Notes: a model not told the origin generated them from the sequence alone. A stretch of DNA of 6,222 bases from Candidatus Omnitrophota bacterium (GCA_903882345.1 CAIRWO010000091.1:1-6222); one strand, 5' to 3'; shown: positions 1 to 6,200, numbered from the stretch's first letter. Made by a program: numbers and translations.

Positions 1-9
1 ATTTTTCAT
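1..9 (-). CDS. Start of a downstream gene cut by the window edge (possibly argG)
   Basis: Only three codons are visible: an ATG at 9-7 followed by AAA AAT (Met-Lys-Asn). The ATG overlaps the argF stop codon as ATGA (11-7 read on the minus strand), a classic translational-coupling overlap. A good Shine-Dalgarno sequence, AGGAGAG (24-18), lies inside the last argF codons, 8 nt from the ATG. These two facts support a real coding start. The product cannot be read. Argininosuccinate synthase (argG) would be the next enzyme of the pathway and often follows argF, and a Met-Lys-rich start suits it, but this is inference from context only. Confidence 0.5.
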
Positions 10-935
10 CAGGCTCGCTCTCCTTTTATTAATTTTATGAGTATCGCTTTCTGGTCATGCATCCTGTTTTCCGCTTGGTCAAAAACAACGGAATTCCGGC
101 TGTCGATAACCTCATCGGTTATTTCCTCGCCCCGATGCGCGGGCAGGCAATGCATTATCAGGCAATTCTTTTTTGCCAGGCTGATCAGTTTTTTATTAAC
201 CTGAAACCGCTTAAATATTGCCTTGCGTTTTTGGGTTTCTTTTTCCTGCCCCATACTTGTCCAGACATCGGTATAGATAACATCCGCAGCCTTTACTGCC
301 TCTTCGGGCGTGTTGGATATTTTTATACTGCTGCCCACTGCAGCTGCCAGCTTAATCGCGTCCTTTAAAACTTTTACATCGGGTCCAAACCCCTTAGGCG
401 TAGCCACGGCCATATTCATTCCCGTTTTAGAACAGGCAAAAAGCAAGGAATTACAAACATTATTTCCGTCGCCGACATAAGCAAGGGTCGCTCCTTTTAT
501 ATTTTTAAGCTTTTCCTTGATCGTATAGATATCTGCCAGCGCCTGGCAAGGATGCGAAAAATCGGATAAGCCGTTGATTACCGGCTTGTCTGAATATTCC
601 GCCAGATCTACAACATTTTTGTGCTCAAACGTCCTTAGCACGATGCCGTCTATGTAGCGGGACAAGGTCTTCGCAACGTCCTTTATTGATTCCCGCACAC
701 CAAGATTTATTTCATCCGGCCGCAGGTATATCGCGTAACCGCCCAGTTGGAACATTCCCACTTCAAAAGAAACCCGCGTGCGGTTTGAGGGTTTCTGAAA
801 AATAAGCGCCAGGGTCTTGCCTTTTAATACCGAGCTGAATTTAGCTTTATCCTTTTTTAACTCGTCGGTAAGATCAAATATCTCCCGGATATCCTGGATA
901 CTTAGATCTTTAACTGAAATCAGGTCTTTTTGCAT
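9..935 (-). CDS. argF: Ornithine carbamoyltransferase (anabolic)
   Basis: This cytoplasmic enzyme transfers the carbamoyl group of carbamoyl phosphate to ornithine, giving citrulline. The 308-residue protein has the usual family length. The carbamoyl-phosphate site is at 50-58 (SNRTRVSFE; the family more often has STRTR). Further family motifs are HPCQ at 128-131, the ornithine-binding D223-x3-SMG (227-229) and the catalytic HCLPAHRGEE (262-271, Cys263). SMG and HCLPA separate it from aspartate carbamoyltransferase. The ATG at 935 lies 2 nt after the argD stop and is preceded by a strong GGAGGG site (950-945) at 9 nt, inside the end of argD. Its own stop overlaps the next start. Its place as fifth gene of an arg operon points to a biosynthetic role rather than the catabolic arcB role. 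Confidence 0.97.
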   Translation of the reverse strand: MQKDLISVKDLSIQDIREIFDLTDELKKDKAKFSSVLKGKTLALIFQKPSNRTRVSFEVGMFQLGGYAIYLRPDEINLGVRESIKDVAKTLSRYIDGIVLRTFEHKNVVDLAEYSDKPVINGLSDFSHPCQALADIYTIKEKLKNIKGATLAYVGDGNNVCNSLLFACSKTGMNMAVATPKGFGPDVKVLKDAIKLAAAVGSSIKISNTPEEAVKAADVIYTDVWTSMGQEKETQKRKAIFKRFQVNKKLISLAKKNCLIMHCLPAHRGEEITDEVIDSRNSVVFDQAENRMHDQKAILIKLIKGERA

Positions 936-937
936 TT

Positions 938-2113
938 TTAGATCCCCTCCAGCACTTCTGCCAAAACCGCCAATGCCTTATCTATTTCTTTTTTGCTGAT
1001 ATTCAAAGCCGGCATAAACCTGAGGACATTGCCGTGCGTACAATTGATCAGCACACCTTTTTCAAGGCATTTCTCAACTACCTGTTTTCCCTCGACAGCT
1101 AACTCAAGCCCTGCCATTAGGCCCATTCCTCTTGCTTCCTTTATAACCGGGAACTTACCCTTTAATTCGTTCAGCTTTAAGAAAAGATATTCACCTGCCC
1201 TTTGCGCCTTTGTCAGTAGTTTTTCTTTTTGTATCGCCTTCAGGACCGCAAGCGCTGCCTTGCAGATCACCGGCCCGCCGCCAAAAGTAGAGGCATGCAT
1301 TCCCGGGCCTAATGTATCGGTGATTTCTTTTTTTACCAGCATTGCCCCGATAGGTAAGCCGCCACCTAAGCCTTTGGCAAGGGTCATTATATCCGGTATC
1401 ACCCCGTAATGCTGGTAACAAAATAATTTTCCTGTCCTGCCGATACCGGTCTGAACTTCATCGAAGATCAACAAGAGGTTATTTTCATCACAGAGCTTCC
1501 TTAAACCGATGACAAAATCTTTTTTGGCGACATTGATCCCGCCTTCGCCCTGGACCAGCTCAAGCATTACGGCAACCGTCTTACTGGATAAAGCATTTTT
1601 TACCGCCTCTAGATCGTTAAACTTGACAGCCTTAAAACCTTCCGGTAACGGCTCAAACCCGCTCTGGTATTTTTTCTGGCCTGTGGCAGCAAGCGCAGCC
1701 AAAGTCCGGCCGTGGAATGAATCTTCGAAAGTAATTATTTCGAACCTTCCTTTTCCGTATTTCCGGGAAAACTTTATTGCCGCCTCGTTTGCCTCTGCTC
1801 CGGAATTGCAAAAAAATACCTTTGAAGGAAATGACCAATAGACCATTTCCTTGGCCAATTTAGCCTGTTGAGGATGATAATAGTTATTAGGGATAAATAT
1901 TAATTTCCCCGCCTGTTCCCGCACTGCCTGCGTAACCTTCGGATGGCAATGCCCAAGGTTACACACGCCCCAACCGGGAAAAAAATCAAGATATGCCTTA
2001 TTATGAATATCCCAGAGTCGGCTGCCTTTACCCTTCACAAAAATCAACGGGTATTTTGTGTAGGTAGGCATTACGCATTCTTTATAAGCGTCGAATATCT
2101 CTTCTATTTTCAC
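938..2113 (-). CDS. argD: Acetylornithine aminotransferase
   Basis: This PLP-dependent class III aminotransferase converts N-acetylglutamate-5-semialdehyde to N-acetylornithine using glutamate. Enzymes of this family can also serve as N-succinyl-diaminopimelate aminotransferase in lysine synthesis. The 391 residues match the family length. Visible motifs are the PLP phosphate-binding SGAEANE (104-110), FHGRT (133-137), QGEGG (188-192), IFDEVQTG (216-223, Asp218 facing the pyridine nitrogen), Schiff-base Lys247 in TLAKGLGGG, and STFGGGP (275-281), where most relatives have GGNP. Arg365 in LRFMPAL fits the carboxylate-binding arginine. Translation starts at a GTG (2113-2111) that overlaps the argB stop as GTGA, with a GGAG site about 9 nt upstream. 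This start gives the normal family N-terminus (VMPTY at 14-18), so the rare start codon is credible. Confidence 0.96.
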   Translation of the reverse strand: MKIEEIFDAYKECVMPTYTKYPLIFVKGKGSRLWDIHNKAYLDFFPGWGVCNLGHCHPKVTQAVREQAGKLIFIPNNYYHPQQAKLAKEMVYWSFPSKVFFCNSGAEANEAAIKFSRKYGKGRFEIITFEDSFHGRTLAALAATGQKKYQSGFEPLPEGFKAVKFNDLEAVKNALSSKTVAVMLELVQGEGGINVAKKDFVIGLRKLCDENNLLLIFDEVQTGIGRTGKLFCYQHYGVIPDIMTLAKGLGGGLPIGAMLVKKEITDTLGPGMHASTFGGGPVICKAALAVLKAIQKEKLLTKAQRAGEYLFLKLNELKGKFPVIKEARGMGLMAGLELAVEGKQVVEKCLEKGVLINCTHGNVLRFMPALNISKKEIDKALAVLAEVLEGI

Positions 2114-2964
2114 TTGGCAATCTCCGTCCCCACGCCCTTATCGGTAAATATTTCCAAAAGTAGCCCGTGCGGGATGCGCGCATCAATAATGTGCGTTTTT
2201 TTGACTCCGTCCTTCAAGGCATCGATGCAGGCGCTTACCTTCGGGATCATCCCTTGCTGAATGACATTATCCCGTATCAGGCCCTGCGCCTCCTTAATGG
2301 TCAGCGCGGATATAAAAGAATTAGGATCTTCGGCATTGCGCATTATGCCCTTTACGTTCGTTAACAAAACCAGCTTTTCCGCTTTTAAGGCAGCGGAAAT
2401 ACCGGCGGCTGCTTCGTCGGCATTGACATTGTAAGTCTTCTTATCGCTGCCCCTGCCCATCGGCAATACTACGGCAACCTTATCATCATTAAGCATCTCT
2501 AATATCGGCTCAATATTAACGCCGATAATGTGCCCGACTAAGCCGAGGTCGATTTTTGCCTTTTTCTTTTCTGTCTGTATCAGCCGGTTTTCTTTGCCGT
2601 TTAATCCGCCGGCCGGCGCGCCCAAATCAATTATCTCTTTTACGATCACATCGTTTAATTTCTGCAATTCCTCTTCTACCATCGTCAGCGTATCCTCATC
2701 GGTTACGCGCATACCGTCCACAAACTCGGTTTTCTTTCCGGAGGAACGCATCCGGTCGCTGATATTCGGCCCCCCGCCGTGGACAAGCACCGGCCTTAAG
2801 CCCATAAAATTCAAAAAGACAATGTCTTCAAGGACTCCTTTTCGCATTTTATCATCGCCGAGGATACTGCCGCCGTATTTAATGACGATTATTTTCTTGT
2901 GGAACCTTTTTATATAAGGCAGCGCTTCAATTAAAACATCAGCCTTCTTAATTGCTTCTTCCAT
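2110..2964 (-). CDS. argB: N-acetylglutamate kinase, arginine-sensitive type
   Basis: This amino-acid-kinase-family enzyme phosphorylates N-acetylglutamate with ATP, the step usually controlled in acetyl-recycling pathways. The protein has 284 residues. Catalytic and binding landmarks are KYGG (Lys29), VHGGGP (61-66), FVDGMRVTD (81-89), YNVNAD (178-183; Asn179 and Asp183) and GMIPKV (238-243; Lys242). Lys29, Asp183 and Lys242 correspond to Lys8, Asp162 and Lys217 of the E. coli enzyme. The N-terminal helix ending in ALPYIKRF (14-21) and the C-terminal stretch LLLEIFTDKGVGTEI (268-282) are the marks of arginine-inhibited kinases, so feedback inhibition is predicted. LLTNV (200-204) has Asn where many relatives have Asp. 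The ATG is 16 nt after the argJ stop with GAAGGA 8 nt upstream. The last bases overlap argD by 4 nt. Confidence 0.96.
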   Translation of the reverse strand: MEEAIKKADVLIEALPYIKRFHKKIIVIKYGGSILGDDKMRKGVLEDIVFLNFMGLRPVLVHGGGPNISDRMRSSGKKTEFVDGMRVTDEDTLTMVEEELQKLNDVIVKEIIDLGAPAGGLNGKENRLIQTEKKKAKIDLGLVGHIIGVNIEPILEMLNDDKVAVVLPMGRGSDKKTYNVNADEAAAGISAALKAEKLVLLTNVKGIMRNAEDPNSFISALTIKEAQGLIRDNVIQQGMIPKVSACIDALKDGVKKTHIIDARIPHGLLLEIFTDKGVGTEIAK

Positions 2965-2980
2965 GATTTTATTCCTTCAC

Positions 2981-4123
2981 CTAGTTATACTTCGCGTTTA
3001 TCTTAATGTACCTATGCGTAAGGTCAGAAGTATAGATTACTACGCCTGACTTTCCCTTACCTACGCAAACGTTGATCTTTACCTCTTTCTTCTCTAAAGG
3101 AGAAAAACCGATCTTAAGCTCCTGCTCTTTTATGCCTACTCCCGCAGCGCCCGCCGCAGCCACGATCCTGCCCTTGACATTGGAGCTGGAGGCAAACATC
3201 GCGGTCTTGAATAAATTTGAGTTAGCGATGCTTAAGGCGATCTTTTTTGCTTCTGCAGGAGTCTTTGTGCCGCAGACTTCTATGCGGATAAATTTTGTCG
3301 CGCCCTCGCCATCCCGGACGATCTTCTTTGCCAGATCAACACAGATTATATTCAAGGCTTCGAGGAACAAAGCAAAACTCTTGCCTGCCTTTATCGGGCT
3401 GTTAGCGGCAACCTGGTTTGCCAGACAGATAACGGTGTCATTGGTACTCATACAACCGTCAACCGTTATGTTGTTAAAACTATTGGCTACTGCGATCTTC
3501 AAGGCATGCGCCAATACGGCTCCGGAAATAACGGCATCGGTGAATATAAAAACGAGCATTGTCGCCATATCAGGAGCGATCATCCCCGCGCCCTTAGCCA
3601 CAGCACAGACAGTGACTGTTTTTCCGTGAAGATCAAATTTTACCGTGGCATCCTTGGCAAATTTATCCGTGGTCATAATTGCCTTTTTTGCCTTGCTTAT
3701 GCCATGGTTAGACAATCCTGCGCTCAGTTCCGGTACAGCTGCCTCAATCTTTTCTATCGCTAGCCGCCTGCCAATGATGCCTGTAGAAGCAACTAAGACG
3801 CTCTCTTTTTTAACATCCAATATTTTAGCAGCCAGCCGGCTCATCTCTTGCGCATCCCTGATGCCGGCTTGGCCGCAAAAGGCATTGGCATTGCCGCTGT
3901 TAGCGATGATCGCATGAAAGTCTTTAGCGGCTTTAAGATAACCGGCGTTTACAATAACCGACGCAGCCTGGATCTTATTCGTCGTAGACATCACCGCTGC
4001 CACGCAAGCTGCCTGGGAATAAAACAGCGCCAAGTCAAGCTTGCCGGATTTTTTTATACCGCAGGCAATGCCGCTGGCTTTAAAGCCCGCCGGTAAAATT
4101 GCTTTATTATAAACCCTCAACAT
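2981..4123 (-). CDS. argJ: Glutamate N-acetyltransferase / ornithine acetyltransferase
   Basis: ArgJ moves the acetyl group from N-acetylornithine to glutamate; bifunctional members also use acetyl-CoA. The 380-residue precursor is expected to cleave itself between Ala187 and Thr188 in KGAGMIAPDMATML (177-190), giving alpha (1-187) and beta (188-380) chains with Thr188 as nucleophile. Other landmarks are the oxyanion-site STG (113-115), TTD (151-153), STNDT (226-230) and DGEGATK (271-277, Glu273). Departures from consensus are Asp at 185 where Asn is usual, SSNVKGR (313-319) in place of DPNWGR, and an end at NAKYN without the terminal Ser/Thr. The ATG overlaps the end of argC by 7 nt and has no clear Shine-Dalgarno site. 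Whether it is mono- or bifunctional cannot be told from sequence; no argA is seen in this window. Confidence 0.95.
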   Translation of the reverse strand: MLRVYNKAILPAGFKASGIACGIKKSGKLDLALFYSQAACVAAVMSTTNKIQAASVIVNAGYLKAAKDFHAIIANSGNANAFCGQAGIRDAQEMSRLAAKILDVKKESVLVASTGIIGRRLAIEKIEAAVPELSAGLSNHGISKAKKAIMTTDKFAKDATVKFDLHGKTVTVCAVAKGAGMIAPDMATMLVFIFTDAVISGAVLAHALKIAVANSFNNITVDGCMSTNDTVICLANQVAANSPIKAGKSFALFLEALNIICVDLAKKIVRDGEGATKFIRIEVCGTKTPAEAKKIALSIANSNLFKTAMFASSSNVKGRIVAAAGAAGVGIKEQELKIGFSPLEKKEVKINVCVGKGKSGVVIYTSDLTHRYIKINAKYN

Positions 4124-5142
4124 AAGCCCATGCGCTCAGGAAATTTATACATAATATTCATATTCTGCACTGCCTGACCGCTGGCGCCTTTAAGCAGGTT
4201 GTCTATCGCAGAAATAACAATTATGTTCTCCCCTGTCTCCTTTATGCCGATGTCGCAAAAATTTGTGTTGCTGACGTCTTTTATCCGCGGGAACTGCCCC
4301 TCGTCTTTGATCCGCACAAACGGCTCATTTTTATAGAATTTTTTATACAGATTAATAATATCCTGGCTTTTTCCTTTTAACTTTTTGCTTTTCTTAACAT
4401 ATATCGTCTCCAGTATCCCTCTCTCTAACGGCAGAAGGTGCGGCACAAAAATCACATTTATTTTTTTGACCGCAAGCTTAGACAATACCTGGTTGATCTC
4501 CGGCATATGCTGATGGATGTTGATCTTATAGGCCCGGAAATCCTCGTTGATCTCGGAAAACAAAAATTCTTTCACCAGTTTTTTGCCGGCTCCGGTGACG
4601 CCTGACTTGGCATCGATAATTATCGAATCCGGCTCGATCAGATCCAGGCCTGCCAACGGGGCAAGCGCTAAAATCGCCGCCGTAGGATAGCAACCGGGAT
4701 TGGCAACCAACCTGGCGTTCTTTATCTTAACTCGATAAATTTCCGGCAACCCATACACGGCGTCTTTTAAATGCGGCTTATCCTTATGCGCCTTGTTATA
4801 AAATTTTTCATAAATGCCCGGGTTCTTGATCCGGTAATCGGCACTGAGGTCAATCACCCGTTTTCCCGCCTTTAAAAGTTTCGGCACGAACTGCATGGAA
4901 ACGGTATGCGGCAGCGCCAAAAATACCACATCACATTTTTCGGCAATTTCCTTTATATCCGGTTTTTTGCAAACCAGCTCGATCTGGCCTTTAAATTTTG
5001 GAAATACCTCTGAGATGACCTGCGGCTGATTACTGGTATTATAAAGCCGGCTGATCCGCACACCGGGGTGCTTGAGCAAAACGCCAATAAGCTCTTCCCC
5101 GGTATGTCCGGTTGCTCCGATAATCCCTGCGTTTATAACCAT
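4117..5142 (-). CDS. argC: N-acetyl-gamma-glutamyl-phosphate reductase
   Basis: ArgC reduces N-acetylglutamyl phosphate to the semialdehyde with NADPH. With the start at 5142 the protein has 341 residues, normal for the short bacterial type. Motifs, numbered from this start, are the Rossmann loop GIIGATGHTG (6-15), LALPH (75-79), NPGCYPT with catalytic Cys151, HQHMPE (210-215) holding the proposed catalytic His, and the C-terminal DNLLKGASGQAVQN. An in-frame ATG two codons earlier (5148) touches the GAGGAG site (5154-5149) with no spacing, whereas the ATG at 5142 sits 6 nt from it, so 5142 is preferred. It is the first gene of the arginine operon, behind its own promoter and 3' of the rpsI terminator. 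Its TGA lies inside the argJ start region. Confidence 0.95.
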   Translation of the reverse strand: MVINAGIIGATGHTGEELIGVLLKHPGVRISRLYNTSNQPQVISEVFPKFKGQIELVCKKPDIKEIAEKCDVVFLALPHTVSMQFVPKLLKAGKRVIDLSADYRIKNPGIYEKFYNKAHKDKPHLKDAVYGLPEIYRVKIKNARLVANPGCYPTAAILALAPLAGLDLIEPDSIIIDAKSGVTGAGKKLVKEFLFSEINEDFRAYKINIHQHMPEINQVLSKLAVKKINVIFVPHLLPLERGILETIYVKKSKKLKGKSQDIINLYKKFYKNEPFVRIKDEGQFPRIKDVSNTNFCDIGIKETGENIIVISAIDNLLKGASGQAVQNMNIMYKFPERMGLC

Positions 5143-5148
5143 TATCAT

Positions 5149-5154
5149 CTCCTC
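5149..5154 (-). promoter_or_regulatory. Shine-Dalgarno site that decides the argC start
   Basis: Read on the minus strand this is GAGGAG, complementary to the 16S rRNA 3' end. It directly abuts an ATG at 5148-5146 and lies 6 nt before the ATG at 5142-5140. Ribosomes need several bases between the site and the start codon, so the second ATG is the likely initiator. Confidence 0.8.
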
Positions 5155-5175
5155 AAGTTACAACTTTCTTAAGTT
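5155..5175 (-). repeat. Short alternating repeat in the argC leader
   Basis: On the minus strand the leader contains AACTT (5175-5171), AAGTT (5166-5162) and AACTT (5159-5155). The middle copy is the reverse complement of both flanking ones. AACTTAAG and AACTTGAG also form a near-direct repeat 16 nt apart. The block lies between the predicted transcription start and the Shine-Dalgarno site, where a repressor site could act. It does not match the E. coli ArgR box, and the elements are short and A+T-rich, so chance is possible. Confidence 0.3.
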
Positions 5176-5180
5176 TATTT

Positions 5181-5209
5181 AGATTAGCATAAAATTTATC
5201 CCGAAGCAA
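5181..5209 (-). promoter_or_regulatory. Predicted sigma-70-type promoter of the arginine operon
   Basis: Minus-strand reading gives a weak -35 TTGCTT (5209-5204), a 17-nt spacer and a -10 TAATCT (5186-5181) preceded by TGC, an extended -10 feature. The expected transcription start is near 5174, leaving a leader of about 32 nt before the argC ATG at 5142. That is too short for a riboswitch or a leader-peptide attenuator. A promoter is needed here because a terminator separates argC from rpsI. The hexamers are only moderate matches, as expected for a regulated biosynthetic operon. Confidence 0.6.
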
Positions 5210-5232
5210 GTATTTTCACGACGGAGAGCTGC

Positions 5233-5269
5233 AAAATAAAAATCCCGCTTCGACTCAAGAAGCGGGATT
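5233..5269 (-). terminator. Rho-independent terminator after rpsI
   Basis: A perfect 10-bp inverted repeat, AATCCCGCTT and AAGCGGGATT (5241-5250 and 5260-5269), encloses a 9-nt loop that can close by one more C-G pair. Read on the minus strand the stem is followed at once by a T-rich run (TTTTTATTTT, down to 5233), the layout of an intrinsic terminator. It ends the rplM-rpsI transcript 34 nt after the rpsI stop. On the plus strand the following T tract is offset and weaker, and there is no plus-strand gene to terminate. Confidence 0.92.
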
Positions 5270-5302
5270 GAATTTTATTCCATTAACTCTCAATCTATGG
5301 TT

Positions 5303-5698
5303 TTACCTCTTGGTCCATTGGAACCGTTTACGTGCCCCCTTCTGGCCATATTTCTTGCGTTCCTTCATACGCGGGTCGCGGGTGAGAAACCCCTGCTTGC
5401 GCAAGACATCTTTAAGCGCCGGGTCAATCGAGATCAAAGCCCGGGAAATACCATGGCGCAAAGCACCTGCCTGACCGGTAAGCCCGCCGCCCCTGATATT
5501 TGCAACAATATCATAAATGGATACGCTGTTTGTCGCCACCAGCGGCTGTCTGATGATGATCCGGTCTGTTTCCCGGATAAAATACTTATCCGATGCTAAA
5601 CCATTGACTAAAATATTACCCGTGCCAGGTGACAGTATGACCCTCGCGACTGCTTCCTTACGCCTGCCAACACACGAATATTTTGTTGTCTCGCTCAT
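5303..5698 (-). CDS. rpsI: 30S ribosomal protein S9
   Basis: S9 is a small-subunit protein whose C-terminal tail reaches the P-site tRNA. The 131-residue protein has the bacterial length. Diagnostic segments are GRRKEAVARV (11-20), GGGLTGQAGALRHGISRAL (70-88) and the basic tail LTRDPRMKERKKYGQKGARK (105-124), ending in FQWTKR (126-131). The final Lys-Arg is kept, although the more usual ending is QFSKR. The ATG follows the rplM stop by 4 nt and has a GGAG site 10 nt upstream within the end of rplM, so the two genes are co-transcribed and probably coupled. The pairing L13-S9 is one of the most conserved gene orders in bacteria. Confidence 0.98.
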   Translation of the reverse strand: MSETTKYSCVGRRKEAVARVILSPGTGNILVNGLASDKYFIRETDRIIIRQPLVATNSVSIYDIVANIRGGGLTGQAGALRHGISRALISIDPALKDVLRKQGFLTRDPRMKERKKYGQKGARKRFQWTKR

Positions 5699-5702
5699 TT
5701 AA

Positions 5703-6134
5703 TTAAATCTCCAATAAAACTGGGTTTTGCGCTTTATGCGGATGCTTATCATCAGCATAAATCTTTAATTTTTTGATTAAGTCCCTGCCTAAAGGCCCGC
5801 CCGGCAGCATGCGCTTGACAGCGAGTTTAAGCACGGTTGTCGGCTTCTTTGCAAGCATTGTTTCCAATGTCACTTCTTTTAAGCCGCCGGGATAACCGGA
5901 ATAACGCCGGTATACCTTCTGTTTTAATTTCCTGCCTGTAATCTTGACCTGCGCAGCATTGATGATAATTACTCCGTCTCCGGTATCTATGAAAGGAGTA
6001 AAAGTAGGCTTATGTTTGCCTCTCAGGATAGACGCAACCTTGCTGGCGATCCGGCCTAAAACCTCATTCTTGGCATCAACCAGATACCAACCTCTTTTAA
6101 CCTCTGAATCTTTTGCTAGATATGTTTTTTTCAT
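5703..6134 (-). CDS. rplM: 50S ribosomal protein L13
   Basis: L13 is an early-assembling large-subunit protein that binds 23S rRNA. The 143 residues match the bacterial length, and the sequence aligns from its first residue with known L13 (KRGWYLVDA at 13-21). Other family segments are LGRIAS (26-31), LRGKHKPTFTPFIDTGD (37-53), the signature region VKRMLPGGPLGR (106-117; Gly112 where Lys is usual) and HPHKAQNP (131-138). This alignment fixes the ATG at 6134. No Shine-Dalgarno sequence precedes it (GGTTCT only), and a strong promoter lies so close that the mRNA should start at or within a few bases of the ATG. It is first in the rplM-rpsI transcription unit. Confidence 0.98.
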   Translation of the reverse strand: MKKTYLAKDSEVKRGWYLVDAKNEVLGRIASKVASILRGKHKPTFTPFIDTGDGVIIINAAQVKITGRKLKQKVYRRYSGYPGGLKEVTLETMLAKKPTTVLKLAVKRMLPGGPLGRDLIKKLKIYADDKHPHKAQNPVLLEI

Positions 6135-6143
6135 AGAACCAAA

Positions 6144-6171
6144 AGTATAACATATTTTTGTTTTTAGTCAA
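6144..6171 (-). promoter_or_regulatory. Strong sigma-70-type promoter of rplM-rpsI
   Basis: On the minus strand the -35 box is TTGACT (6171-6166) and the -10 box TATACT (6149-6144), with a 16-nt spacer ending in TGT, an extended -10. Each hexamer matches the consensus at five of six positions. Counting from the -10 box puts the transcription start near 6137, three bases before the rplM ATG at 6134; a start on the A of the ATG itself is equally possible. A strong promoter suits a ribosomal protein operon. Confidence 0.82.
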
Positions 6172-6200
6172 ATTATTTTTTTAATATTATTTTATATGGG
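6172..6200 (-). promoter_or_regulatory. A+T-rich UP-element-like tract
   Basis: The 29 bases directly upstream of the rplM -35 box are almost wholly A and T, with runs such as AATATTAAAAAAATAATT on the minus strand. Such tracts bind the RNA polymerase alpha subunit and boost rRNA and ribosomal-protein promoters. The role is inferred from position and composition only. Confidence 0.5.

Noticed and set aside
1191..1421. Minus-strand frame of 76 codons within argD
   Set aside because: It is an alternative frame of argD, which reads through intact with all its PLP motifs. It is not evidence of a frameshift or an overlapping gene. The same holds for 1653-1838.
2111..2113. Concern that argD starts at a GTG rather than an ATG
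   Set aside because: The GTG gives the standard family N-terminus, forms a GTGA overlap with the argB stop and has a GGAG site. The next Met would remove conserved N-terminal residues.
3072..3629. Open frame of 185 codons on the plus strand, antisense to argJ
   Set aside because: It lies wholly within argJ, whose motifs are unmistakable. The translation is low-complexity and resembles no family, and there is no ribosome-binding context or promoter. It is a shadow frame.
5143..5180. Riboswitch or leader peptide controlling argC
   Set aside because: The predicted leader is only about 32 nt, with no extended secondary structure and no short arginine-rich frame.
5241..5269. Bidirectional terminator or attenuator for a plus-strand gene
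   Set aside because: The T tract is good only on the minus strand and no plus-strand gene approaches it. Attenuation of argC is unlikely because the predicted arg promoter lies downstream of the hairpin.
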